Both the position numbers and the translations under genes were made by a program. The notes under the pieces were generated by a model, which made no database searches, was not told the origin of the DNA, and saw nothing but the letters and a program-made list of their open reading frames with translations. A stretch of 64,000 nucleotides of DNA from positions 1-64,000 of the forward strand of contig NZ_VYKL01000014.1 in assembly GCF_008710145.1 (NCBI RefSeq), given 5' to 3'. Shown piece after piece: positions 18,483 to 26,017 of the stretch. The DNA is from Niallia endozanthoxylica. GTDB lineage: Bacteria; Bacillota; Bacilli; Bacillales; Cytobacillaceae. Each line of letters starts with the position of its first letter. Position 1 is the first letter of the stretch.

Positions 18483-19655
18483 TTAAAGAGTCTCAGATTC
18501 TAATCTAAATCCTTCAACGACGACATCCTCATCGACTTCAAGTAAGAGGCACCGTTTTCCTTCAAACGTAATATATTTGATATATTTCAAATCTTTCGGG
18601 CTGATTGTCACATTCGCAATCTTCGTTTCAATTTTAATGTTTTTTGGAACTAAGCTGCTTGCTTTGAACTCATGATTTTCATCATCTACAACCGCCTTAA
18701 ATGCATGTTCAACCTTAGCGGTACTCACATCTTCCACGCCGCTGACCGTTAAAATCCGTTCAATGTCCCGATGATCAATCATGGGCGCTTCTGTTTCTTC
18801 CTTTTCCTCTTCCTCTTCTTCTTTATCCTGCAGCATCTTATCCAGTTCCTGATAGACATTGGAAATGACCCTTGTATCCACTTCGTCCCCAATCACGTTT
18901 TTTAAGATAAGCTCGAAGCAGTCCTTCTCCTCTGCTGCTGTAATAAATTCCTCGCAATTAAGTACCTCATCAATAAAACCAAAATCAGGCTGATTAGCTT
19001 TACCAGCAGAATAGAGAATATGATTCACATCCGCTGAATTATCCGAAAAAGCAGGGAACAAAAAGCCTGATAATGGTGAAGCAATATTTAAAATAGGATC
19101 GACCGTATGATTCGGTTTAAATTCCTTTTCAATGTAATCAAACAGCAGCGTTCGTTTCGGCTGATCAATTTTATTCAAACTGCATAGAACAAACTGGCTG
19201 GAATAAACCTCATCATCCCCTCCCTCTTCCGATTCCAGACCCCTTTTTTTGGTCGGTTTTCGATAATCCCCGCGAATAAACGTCACGACTGTATCAAAGT
19301 CATAGATGGTATGAGTGAACATTTTCATGACAATTTGAAGCATATATTGTGTCCAATCATCCGTCGTGTCCGAATGTAATCCTTCGTAGAGAATGGCTTG
19401 TGTACTGTTCTCCACATCCCGCTTAAATTTCAGCTCAAATAATTTAGAATCCAGCTGACCGGTCAAAACTTTTTTAAAGTTTGCTAAAAACAATTCCTGA
19501 ATTTCCTGCTCTAACATTTGAAAGGGCTGGCTTTCATAATGATAAATCTCTCCAGATTCACTTTTTACATAGACATTAAAGATTTCTCGAATATTCAGCT
19601 TGTAATTATCTAGTTTAAATTCCTTGCGGATATTTGCAATGTCTTTTTTATTCAT
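18483..19655 (-). CDS. DUF4317 domain-containing protein
   Basis: A 390-residue soluble protein. MNKKDIANIRKEFKLDNYKL at the start and the following IREIFNVYVKSESGEIYHYE are characteristic of DUF4317, found in many Firmicutes without a known role. An acidic coiled-coil stretch (KEEEEEEKEETE) separates the N-terminal body from a C-terminal domain of about 95 residues. I chose ATG 19655 because GGGAG lies nine bases before it; the TTG at 19664 abuts that site. Monocistronic. Confidence 0.82.
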   Translation of the reverse strand: MNKKDIANIRKEFKLDNYKLNIREIFNVYVKSESGEIYHYESQPFQMLEQEIQELFLANFKKVLTGQLDSKLFELKFKRDVENSTQAILYEGLHSDTTDDWTQYMLQIVMKMFTHTIYDFDTVVTFIRGDYRKPTKKRGLESEEGGDDEVYSSQFVLCSLNKIDQPKRTLLFDYIEKEFKPNHTVDPILNIASPLSGFLFPAFSDNSADVNHILYSAGKANQPDFGFIDEVLNCEEFITAAEEKDCFELILKNVIGDEVDTRVISNVYQELDKMLQDKEEEEEEKEETEAPMIDHRDIERILTVSGVEDVSTAKVEHAFKAVVDDENHEFKASSLVPKNIKIETKIANVTISPKDLKYIKYITFEGKRCLLLEVDEDVVVEGFRLESETL

Positions 19656-19789
19656 ATGTATCAACTCCCATTCCTTGATTATACTGTTCAGTCGAGAAAA
19701 TAGTAATACTTGATATTCTTCTGTTTCATAACGATTGAACGAAAGATGCCTAAATACTATTGGATTACAGGAGTTCTTTCAAAAATAAA

Positions 19790-19823
19790 ACCATTCGCAA
19801 AATTTCTCTTTCACGAATGGTTA
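19790..19823 (-). terminator. Hairpin after the CarD-like gene
   Basis: Stem AACCATTCG/CGAATGGTT with imperfect inner pairs, in the gap between carD-type and DUF4317 genes. It resembles the CBS-gene terminator at 22026-22066. Confidence 0.6.
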
Positions 19824-19863
19824 GTTGATTTACTCTATTTTACTTTTTAACAGCATAAAAAAT

Positions 19864-20358
19864 TTAAACTCTCATCATTTTGGTTACCTTATCAACGATT
19901 TCCTCGAAAGTGGTATTCAATGACAAAGCCATTTCTTTAAACAATATTTTTTGAATTGTGTGCAGGAGCTTACGGTCTTGATCATAGATTCTCTTGTTGG
20001 TCAGCTTTAGTTCTAAATCTTTTCTCATCAATGTATTGGCTATTTGGGCAATTTCCTGACGATTTCCTGTTTTAACAAGGCGGTTATATGTCATGCTGCG
20101 TTGTTTTGCATCGTCAATCCAGTCCATTCCCGGCTGTTTAAAGGACTTTAATAATTCTTCAGCCTTATCCCTATCCATCGGCTTCAGCATGATAACTTTA
20201 TCATTATCCACTGGTGTACTTATTTTCAATGTCGACTCAGTCAACGGATGTAAAACATAATACGTTCTAGTTATTCCTGAAATCGTTTGATCACATATTT
20301 CATCAATTTGACATAATCCGTGCTCTGAATAGACAATCACATCACCAATTTCAAACAT
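19864..20358 (-). CDS. CarD/CdnL-type RNA polymerase-binding protein
   Basis: About 164 residues from the ATG at 20358 (GAGGAGA upstream). The N-terminal Tudor-like RNAP-interaction domain is MFEIGDVIVYSEHGLCQIDE through VDNDKVIMLKP, as in the CarD/TRCF RID family; the C-terminal half is helical. CarD family proteins bind the polymerase beta subunit and stabilise open promoter complexes. Its promoter carries two operators shared with the MFS pump at 22083-23540, tying it to the MarR regulon of the divergent gene. That control is unusual for a general transcription factor. Confidence 0.85.
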   Translation of the reverse strand: MFEIGDVIVYSEHGLCQIDEICDQTISGITRTYYVLHPLTESTLKISTPVDNDKVIMLKPMDRDKAEELLKSFKQPGMDWIDDAKQRSMTYNRLVKTGNRQEIAQIANTLMRKDLELKLTNKRIYDQDRKLLHTIQKILFKEMALSLNTTFEEIVDKVTKMMRV

Positions 20359-20380
20359 ATTATTTCTCCTCTTTTTCATT

Positions 20381-20441
20381 ATCAACTTAGTTTACAATAT
20401 TAATTATAGATTATTACGTGAATATCGTCAACTTAATTGAC
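20381..20441 (-). promoter_or_regulatory. carD promoter with two MarR operators
   Basis: Minus-strand -35 TTGACG (20426-20431), 17-bp spacer, -10 TATAAT (20403-20408). Operator O1 GTCAACTTAATTGAC (20427-20441) overlaps the -35; O2 ATCAACTTAGTTTAC (20381-20395) lies just after the -10. The same arrangement recurs at 23695-23756. Confidence 0.85.
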
Positions 20442-20495
20442 AATTTTCACAGCCTTTCGTATAGTGAAAATAGCAAATAATGAATACATATGATT

Positions 20496-20534
20496 GTCAA
20501 TCTGGTTGAAATCCATTACTGTATTTTATATAGT
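20496..20534 (+). promoter_or_regulatory. marR self-promoter with operator O3
   Basis: Plus-strand -35 TTGAAA (20506-20511), 17-bp spacer, -10 TATAGT (20529-20534). GTCAATCTGGTTGAA (20496-20510) overlaps the -35 and matches the shared operator at about 11 of 15 positions, indicating autorepression. Confidence 0.75.
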
Positions 20535-20562
20535 TGCCTTAATAAGAACAGGGGTGAGTTTC

Positions 20563-21006
20563 TTGAATTCTAAATTTCAGCACCTAGATTTAGTCGATAT
20601 CCTAAGTGAACGCCATTTTCTGCTTCGCAGCATTACCGAAAAATTATGGAATGATAGCAGTGAAATCTATATTTCCAATTCCGAATGGTTTATTATGGCT
20701 AGAATCTATAAAAAACAGCCAACCATTTCTTATGTATCAAAGCATGTTGACATCTCACGGCAGGCCACACATAAATTTATCAAAAGCCTTGAATCTAAAG
20801 GATTGGTTGAAATTCATAACGTGGAAAATAATAAAAAAGAAAAATGCTTATGTTTGACTCCATTAGGAGAAGAATGCTATGAAAAAAATGAAGCATTAAA
20901 AGCTACTTTAGAGAAAAAAATTGAAGCAAAGATTGGATCAGAAAACTTATCTCTTTTAACTGAGATTCTAAAATTAGACTGGGGATTATATAATGAAAAA
21001 CAATAA
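20563..21006 (+). CDS. MarR family regulator of carD and the DHA2 pump
   Basis: A 147-residue winged-helix protein starting at a TTG (20563) five to six bases after GGGGTGAG; the longer frame from 20494 runs through its own promoter and is rejected. HTH segment is ISYVSKHVDISRQATHKFIKSLESKGLV, wing VENNKKEKCLCLTPLG. The shared operators upstream of itself, carD and the efflux gene make it the probable repressor of all three. Inducer unknown; the paired pump suggests a toxic small molecule. Confidence 0.85.
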   Translation: MNSKFQHLDLVDILSERHFLLRSITEKLWNDSSEIYISNSEWFIMARIYKKQPTISYVSKHVDISRQATHKFIKSLESKGLVEIHNVENNKKEKCLCLTPLGEECYEKNEALKATLEKKIEAKIGSENLSLLTEILKLDWGLYNEKQ

Positions 21007-21050
21007 TTAATCTGGAAAGTTTCCCCTTTTGTATCCGCATGTTTGTACCA

Positions 21051-21279
21051 CTAGTTAACCAAGTACAGAATCACTGTGTGCCATACTAGAGGAGAATCCC
21101 CATGTCCCGTTAATTTTTCACCACCTTCGACAGAGATAATTTCATTCTTTAATGGAGGAAAAGCAGAAGCAAACTTTGCATCTACATTTTTCTCCCCTAT
21201 CTCAGTTCGAATCTCCTCTGGGAAATATGTGAGCATCCATGGTTGTCGAAATAGTAATGATTAGCGATTTTGTATCCAT
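21051..21279 (-). pseudogene. Probable frameshifted small gene
   Basis: An ATG at 21279 has a strong GGAGGAGGG site and begins MDTKSLIITISTT but stops after 25 codons. The next frame opens with MLTYFPEEIRTEIGEKNVDA and continues for 61 residues to 21051 without its own ribosome site. Joining the frames near 21240 would give a protein of about 75 residues. The family is unknown, so a one-base change or a pair of unrelated peptides cannot be told apart with certainty. Confidence 0.4.
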
Positions 21280-21309
21280 TTCTATAATTACCCTCCTCCG
21301 TACCACTCG

Positions 21310-21325
21310 GTCTAGTATACTAGAC
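21310..21325. promoter_or_regulatory. Palindrome GTCTAGTATACTAGAC
   Basis: A perfect 16-bp palindrome just upstream of the ribosome site of the broken gene; it looks like an operator for a dimeric repressor. Confidence 0.5.
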
Positions 21326-21535
21326 TAAATAACTTTTCTGAATACTACGTTTTTTTATACCTCTACACTAGTATTGAGGTAATTTAACGCAACACTAAGG
21401 ATAAAAAAAGAGAATCATAACTTTATGAAAAAGCTCCCTATGCCATCATTTTTCAATTACGAGGAAAGAGGCATTTGTGTTAAGATACAAATATAGTTAA
21501 ATGTATGCGGTTACATAGCAAGGAGGGAATCCAAA

Positions 21536-22015
21536 ATGAAAGTGTACGACTTTATGATTAGAAAAGTTTTTGCAGTAAAGCCAACGGATACGATCAGGGA
21601 ATTATTAGACATATTGAATTCAAATCGAATTGGCGGCGTACCAGTCATTGATGATCAAGGCCATTTAGTTGGCATGGTATCAGATGGAGACGTATTACGC
21701 TATTTATCTCCAAAACCACTCGGGATTGCCAGCCTCGTTTATATAATCGAAGATGGGGACAAAGAGGAAGTTTTACAGGAAAAATTGAATACACAAGTAA
21801 AAGAAATTATGACGAAAAGAAATCTGCTTTACGTATCACCCGATGAAGACTTTGAAAGGGCTATTTGTTTGCTATCCAAGCATCATGTCAAAAAGCTGCC
21901 GGTTGTTAACGGGGCTGGCAGAGTGGTTGGTGTGATTAGCAGAGGCGATTTGATACATAACATTTCGAAACGATTATTACAGCCTGAAAATGAAGTTTTT
22001 TCCTTGTTCGGCTAA
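21536..22015 (+). CDS. CBS domain protein
   Basis: A 159-residue protein made of two CBS motifs (residues about 1-60 and 88-150), with the typical IGGVPVIDDQGHLVGMVSDGDVLRYL and VKKLPVVNGAGRVVGVISRGDLI. CBS pairs bind adenosyl ligands such as AMP or ATP and act as energy sensors; no catalytic domain is attached. ATG at 21536 follows AAGGAGG. It is alone and ends in a strong terminator. Confidence 0.9.
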   Translation: MKVYDFMIRKVFAVKPTDTIRELLDILNSNRIGGVPVIDDQGHLVGMVSDGDVLRYLSPKPLGIASLVYIIEDGDKEEVLQEKLNTQVKEIMTKRNLLYVSPDEDFERAICLLSKHHVKKLPVVNGAGRVVGVISRGDLIHNISKRLLQPENEVFSLFG

Positions 22016-22025
22016 AACTATCATA

Positions 22026-22066
22026 AAAAAAACCATTCGTAAAATCACTTTACGAATGGTTTTTTC
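22026..22066. terminator. Terminator between the CBS gene and the MFS gene
   Basis: Stem AAACCATTCGTAAA/TTTACGAATGGTTT with a 5-base loop and A/T runs on both sides. Confidence 0.85.
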
Positions 22067-22082
22067 ACAATCAATCTATCAT

Positions 22083-23540
22083 TTACTTTTCGTGAACAGG
22101 TTCTGTTGCTTTCAAAGCAGAAGGAGATTTTTCCTGTACTGCATTAGGTTTTTTCATAAATAATGACAAGATTAAGGCAATCACTGAAATTCCTGTAACA
22201 AAGTAGAACGTATATTTTACTCCCGCCGCTAATATTTCAGTCTGCACGGCATCTGGAGCACCCGCTGCAAAACTAGTTTGACCGGCTGTTAATAGTGTAA
22301 TAGCAATTGCTGTACCTGCTGCACCAGCTACTTGGTTCAATGTGTTCATAGCGGCTGAACCATCCCCATATAACTCACGTGGCAAGGCATTGAGTCCATT
22401 TGTTTGTGCTGGGATGGTTACCATTGTTAATCCAAAGAATAGAACCATAAAGGCTAAGATAATTTGCCAAGCAGGTGTTGTTGCTGAAATAGAAGCAACA
22501 AAAATAATATTCCCAATCAATACAATGAGGGATCCAGCAATGGCTAGTTTCTTTGGCCCAATTTTTTCAAATAGTGTTCCAACAATTGGTGACATAATTA
22601 CGTTAACGGCATTACCTGGAAGTAGTATTAAACCAGCTGCTGCAGCACTAAATAATAAAGATCCCTTTAGATACATCGGTAGCAAAATCCCCGTTGATAA
22701 AATAACTAAAATACTTAAGAACATCATCGCTGTTCCTAATGTGAACATTGGCTGTTTGAATACGGCTAAATTAACCATAGGCTTATCCATTGAATTTTGG
22801 CGAAATCCAAATAATAATAGAGCAATCATCCCTGCTAGTAATGGCACCCAAACAATAGGAGCTGTAAACGGCGCACCTGCCATTGAAGCTAATCCATAAA
22901 TTAAACCGCCAAAACCTACTGTTGATAAAACAATCGATAATACATCAATTTTAGGTTTTGTAATTTCCCCAACATTGACAATTTTAGCTACAGCAGCAAG
23001 AGTCAAGAGTATATAAAAAGCTGCACTGATCCAGAAAATATAATTCCATCCTAACGTACTAATAATGACACCGGAAAGAGTTGGTCCTAAAGCTGGTCCC
23101 AAGGTAATTACAAGACCCATAATTCCCATGACAACTCCACGTTTATGAATCGGGAATATCACTAAAAGAACACTTACCATGACCGGCATGATAATGCCTG
23201 TTCCCATTGCTTGTACAATACGACCGGTTTCTAAGATAGCGAAATTGGGAGAGAAGGCTGCTAGAATTGCTCCAGCCATCGAGATCACAAGTCCTCCGAT
23301 AACTAATTGGCGTGTGCTGAACCATTTCATTAATAGTGCTGAAATGGGTACTAAAATAGCTAATGTTAATAAATAGCCTGTTGTCAGCCATTGTGCGGTG
23401 GCCTCTTTGATTGAAAATTGTTCCATAACATTTGTTAACGCCATATTTAAGGCTGTTTCACCAAATAATCCAATAAAGGCGCCAAGCATTAAAATCGCTG
23501 CCATTGTTTTTGGATTTTTAACTTGAATTTGTGTACTCAT
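22083..23540 (-). CDS. DHA2-type MFS multidrug transporter, 14 helices
   Basis: A 485-residue EmrB/QacA family antiporter. Motif C (GLVITLGPALGPTLSG) in helix 5 and the long hydrophobic profile fit 14-helix proton-drug antiporters such as Bacillus MdtP or LmrB. ATG at 23540 has AAAAAAGGGG upstream. The promoter lies some 180 bases away and carries the same two operators as carD, so the gene belongs to the MarR regulon at 20563-21006. The leader contains a very strong ribosome site and short hairpins (see other entries). Confidence 0.9.
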   Translation of the reverse strand: MSTQIQVKNPKTMAAILMLGAFIGLFGETALNMALTNVMEQFSIKEATAQWLTTGYLLTLAILVPISALLMKWFSTRQLVIGGLVISMAGAILAAFSPNFAILETGRIVQAMGTGIIMPVMVSVLLVIFPIHKRGVVMGIMGLVITLGPALGPTLSGVIISTLGWNYIFWISAAFYILLTLAAVAKIVNVGEITKPKIDVLSIVLSTVGFGGLIYGLASMAGAPFTAPIVWVPLLAGMIALLLFGFRQNSMDKPMVNLAVFKQPMFTLGTAMMFLSILVILSTGILLPMYLKGSLLFSAAAAGLILLPGNAVNVIMSPIVGTLFEKIGPKKLAIAGSLIVLIGNIIFVASISATTPAWQIILAFMVLFFGLTMVTIPAQTNGLNALPRELYGDGSAAMNTLNQVAGAAGTAIAITLLTAGQTSFAAGAPDAVQTEILAAGVKYTFYFVTGISVIALILSLFMKKPNAVQEKSPSALKATEPVHEK

Positions 23541-23651
23541 ACTAATCCCCTTTTTTATTAATTAAATTAAACCAACCGGTCTGTTTTACACTATTTCAAT
23601 AGTGCTTTCGAAAAATCAAGAATTCTCTAAATCATGTTCTTATTCAGAGTA

Positions 23652-23669
23652 CTATTCTGAATAGATCAT
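23652..23669 (-). CDS. Possible five-residue leader peptide of the efflux gene
   Basis: ATG ATC TAT TCA GAA TAG lies two bases after GGAGAGAGGT in the long untranslated leader, and a 7-bp stem ATTCAGA/TCTGAAT (starting inside the peptide) follows. Such a layout occurs in attenuated drug-resistance leaders. With five codons it could also be chance. Confidence 0.3.
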   Translation of the reverse strand: MIYSE

Positions 23670-23694
23670 TACCTCTCTCCTGCCCCTTAATATT

Positions 23695-23756
23695 ATCAAC
23701 CTGGTTTACAAAAAATAATTATAAGTTATTTATTTTATATTGTCAACTTAATTGAC
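23695..23756 (-). promoter_or_regulatory. Efflux gene promoter with two MarR operators
   Basis: Minus-strand -35 TTGACA (23741-23746), 17-bp spacer, -10 TATAAT (23718-23723), a consensus promoter. Operator GTCAACTTAATTGAC (23742-23756) is identical to O1 of carD; ATCAACCTGGTTTAC (23695-23709) matches O2 at 13 of 15 positions. Confidence 0.88.
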
Positions 23757-23815
23757 GATTGAAATTGCTTTTTTAGTTATAGGAAAGGAAGACACTATTT
23801 ATAAGCAAAAAAAGA

Positions 23816-23852
23816 AACCATATGGAAAAATATCCAAATGGTTTCTTTTTAT
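23816..23852 (-). terminator. Terminator after the O-methyltransferase gene
   Basis: Stem AAAGAAACCATATGG/CCAAATGGTTTCTTT with one mismatch, T-rich on both sides. Confidence 0.75.
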
Positions 23853-23884
23853 CTACTATTTTATATAACCTTTTCGAAGCGATA

Positions 23885-24520
23885 TTACTTTACTCTCGAA
23901 AGAGTGAGCCCGTCGCCGATTGGAACAAGTACAGATTCTAATTGAGGGTGGTTGGCAACCTTTTCATTAAACTTTCTCATAAATTCTGTATGGCGGATTG
24001 GCTGAGAATCTGGGTCTGCTACACTGCCGCGAGCTAATACATTATCAATGGCAATTAATGCACCAGGTTCTGCTAATTGAATGCAAAACTCCAGGTAGTT
24101 TTCATAATTTCCTTTGTCCGCATCAATAAAGAAAAAATCAAACCGTTTTTGATCATTGACTAGTTTTTCAAGACTTTGTAATGCCGGCCCAGCTAGATAG
24201 GTTACTTGATTGCCAAATCCTGCTTTTGATAGATTTCTATAAGCCAGCTTTGCGTAGTTTTCTTCTAATTCAAGGGAAGTTAATGATCCTTCACTGCCGA
24301 AGCCTCTTGCAAGACAAATCCCACTATAGCCGCCAAGAGCCCCTATTTCCAGAACCTTTTTAGCACCTGTCATGGATACAAGCATGGTAAGAAGCTTTCC
24401 TGTGGAAGGTGATACAGAAATATTTCGCATTCCATTTTCATTAATCGACACAAGAACTTCCTTTAATAGATCATCTTGTTTAGAAAATACCGAATCAATA
24501 TATGTATTAATTTGTTTCAT
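23885..24520 (-). CDS. SAM-dependent O-methyltransferase (CCoAOMT-like)
   Basis: A 211-residue class I methyltransferase of the PF01596 family. SAM-binding VLEIGALGGYSGICLARG (residues about 55-72), acidic strand SLELEENYAKLA, and the metal/catalytic FFFIDADKGNYENYLEF and IDNVLARGSV are all present. Substrates are catechols or other small aromatic hydroxyls. The upstream broken gene overlaps this start by 14 bases, so it was once translationally coupled. ATG at 24520. Confidence 0.9.
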   Translation of the reverse strand: MKQINTYIDSVFSKQDDLLKEVLVSINENGMRNISVSPSTGKLLTMLVSMTGAKKVLEIGALGGYSGICLARGFGSEGSLTSLELEENYAKLAYRNLSKAGFGNQVTYLAGPALQSLEKLVNDQKRFDFFFIDADKGNYENYLEFCIQLAEPGALIAIDNVLARGSVADPDSQPIRHTEFMRKFNEKVANHPQLESVLVPIGDGLTLSRVK

Positions 24521-24891
24521 CTCTTTTTATCCCCTTTTCATTATCATGCAGCGTATCTTTACCAGTGAAAGCAGCGTCACCCAGATTTTCCTTACTCTTA
24601 TTCTGTGTTTCTGTTAGTTCACTTTCTTCTATTTCAAATAGTTGAATAAATTCGTTTATCATCATATCAATGGCTTTTCATTCACCAACCAGCACTTGCT
24701 GGATTGACTGAAATTCCGGTTTTTCTAATTGCTCCATAATGGTTGCACGTTTTACCTTCAACCTCTCTAAAAAAGCGATTGCTCTTCCGCGTCGGAAGGT
24801 TTTCGCCCCACGGTGGCGAGAATGCTCTTTTCCTCGATTACTATGTTCGTGTCTCTTTTCCGTTTGCCCCCCCAAATTCCTGATTTCTCAT
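24507..24891 (-). pseudogene. Broken gene of a conserved hypothetical family (frameshift and stop)
   Basis: Starting at an ATG (24891) with GAGGGG upstream, MRNQEFGG is followed by a run of seven G (24867-24873); six would keep the frame into QTEKRHEHSNRG and GAKTFRRGRAIAFLERLKVK. The frame then reaches QSIQQVLVGE and meets a TGA at 24675-24677 where a Leu codon is expected, after which it is open again through KAIDMMINEFIQLFEIEE to a TAA inside the methyltransferase start. The RRGRAIAFLE...SIQQVxxGELKAID pattern is, from memory, that of a Bacillus hypothetical protein. Two lesions make loss of function likely. Confidence 0.7.
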
Positions 24892-24909
24892 CATTCAACC
24901 CCTCATCTC

Positions 24910-24925
24910 GTATACAATTGTATAC
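24910..24925. promoter_or_regulatory. Palindrome GTATACAATTGTATAC
   Basis: Perfect 16-bp palindrome 19 bases upstream of the broken gene's start, likely a repressor site for the former operon with the methyltransferase. Confidence 0.5.
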
Positions 24926-25017
24926 TGAAGTCAATTTTTATCTGAATAGTCAGGTACTTTTTGTAAAATGATTGAAAAAATAAAACGAACAGCTTTTTAA
25001 CTGTCCGTTCCTTCTGT

Positions 25018-25725
25018 TTAACATATACAAGTTTTCTTTTTTATTCCTATTCGGTCCTTGACTTCCACTTTCTTTATATATTCCGTTGCGAGCGGCACTT
25101 TACACGCTGTATTTCCAACGTCTACGTGCACCTTGCCTATCCATTCAGCCGCTTGTTTAGCTTCATCGGTCAATTCTTTTACATAAACGCCTACCGTAAT
25201 AACAAAACTATTCATAACATATCGTACCCGGTTCCGTTCTTCATGGACTGTTTCTTTCACTTGGTTCAATAATGATCTAATTTCAGCAATATCCAGATTT
25301 TCATCAGGGGTAATTGATACATAGTTGGCATAAGTACTCCAGCCGCAAACCGCAATCATTTCGTCCTCTGACTTCATCCATTCTCTTGCTAGTTCTAGAG
25401 CATATTCACTCTCCGCTGCCACCCCTGCTACCGTATATTCGGCAAGCATATACCAATAAGCTTTTTTAGCCCAATTGTTTAGTGTATCCTTTGACATCAG
25501 CTTTGGATTGATTGAAAGGCCGGCTAAATACATCGCATCATGATTGCCAGAATCATATAATTGTAAGGCTAGTTCATCATCCTTCTTCACAAACTTGACT
25601 AGTTTTTTTAAATCTCCTACTTTTACTCCAAAATAGGGCTCTTTAGCTCCATGATTAGAAAACGTTCGCTTCGTCTGCTCTGAACCTAATTCTTCAAGCT
25701 TTTGCATCATTTCCTCATAAGTCAT
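25018..25725 (-). CDS. AlkD-like DNA alkylation repair protein
   Basis: A 235-residue HEAT-like repeat protein of the DNA alkylation repair family (PF08713). AlkD glycosylases remove N3- and N7-alkyl bases by a HEAT-repeat cradle. FSNHGAKEPYFGVKVGDLKKLVK, DSGNHDAMYLAGLSIN and WMKSEDEMIAVCGWSTYANY belong to the family; the Trp and Asp positions of AlkD are not securely assigned here. This branch (MTYEEMMQKLEELGSEQTKR) is often a stand-alone form of unproven activity. ATG 25725 follows AAGGGGAC. Confidence 0.82.
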   Translation of the reverse strand: MTYEEMMQKLEELGSEQTKRTFSNHGAKEPYFGVKVGDLKKLVKFVKKDDELALQLYDSGNHDAMYLAGLSINPKLMSKDTLNNWAKKAYWYMLAEYTVAGVAAESEYALELAREWMKSEDEMIAVCGWSTYANYVSITPDENLDIAEIRSLLNQVKETVHEERNRVRYVMNSFVITVGVYVKELTDEAKQAAEWIGKVHVDVGNTACKVPLATEYIKKVEVKDRIGIKKKTCIC

Positions 25726-25883
25726 ATTGGTCCCCTTCCACTTCAACTCTTACTTTTGTATTAGACAATATCCCTCATTATAGCACTCCTCATTAATAAC
25801 CATTCGCTGTACAAAGTAAAAGTCCTTTCGATTTCAGCTGCGAAACATTTTGCACTTTTGTATTGCTGTTTTAACAAAAAGCC

Positions 25884-25936
25884 TTGTTTATTAGCATTAT
25901 TGATTTTTGACTCATCAACATGATTCGTTAACATAG
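25884..25936. repeat. Dispersed repeat, copy 1 (possible insertion element scar)
   Basis: TTGTTTATTAGCATTATTGA followed by TTTTTGACTCATC and ATGATTCGTTAACA matches blocks of the copy at 30384-30497. Here the middle, fold-back part is missing. Confidence 0.5.
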
Positions 25937-25948
25937 TCAACAAAAAAA

Positions 25949-25976
25949 GAACAGGATATGAATGAATATCCTGTTC
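25949..25976 (-). terminator. Terminator of the two-component operon
   Basis: Perfect stem GAACAGGATAT/ATATCCTGTTC with a 6-base loop and seven T on the minus strand. Confidence 0.85.
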
Positions 25977-26017
25977 TGTTCCATAAAATAGCTATAGCGC
26001 TTGATCTACGCATGACT

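Noticed and set aside
25761-25943. Minus-strand open frame of 60 codons as a gene or transposase fragment
   Set aside because: It runs through the dispersed repeat, lacks a ribosome site and has no transposase motif I can name.
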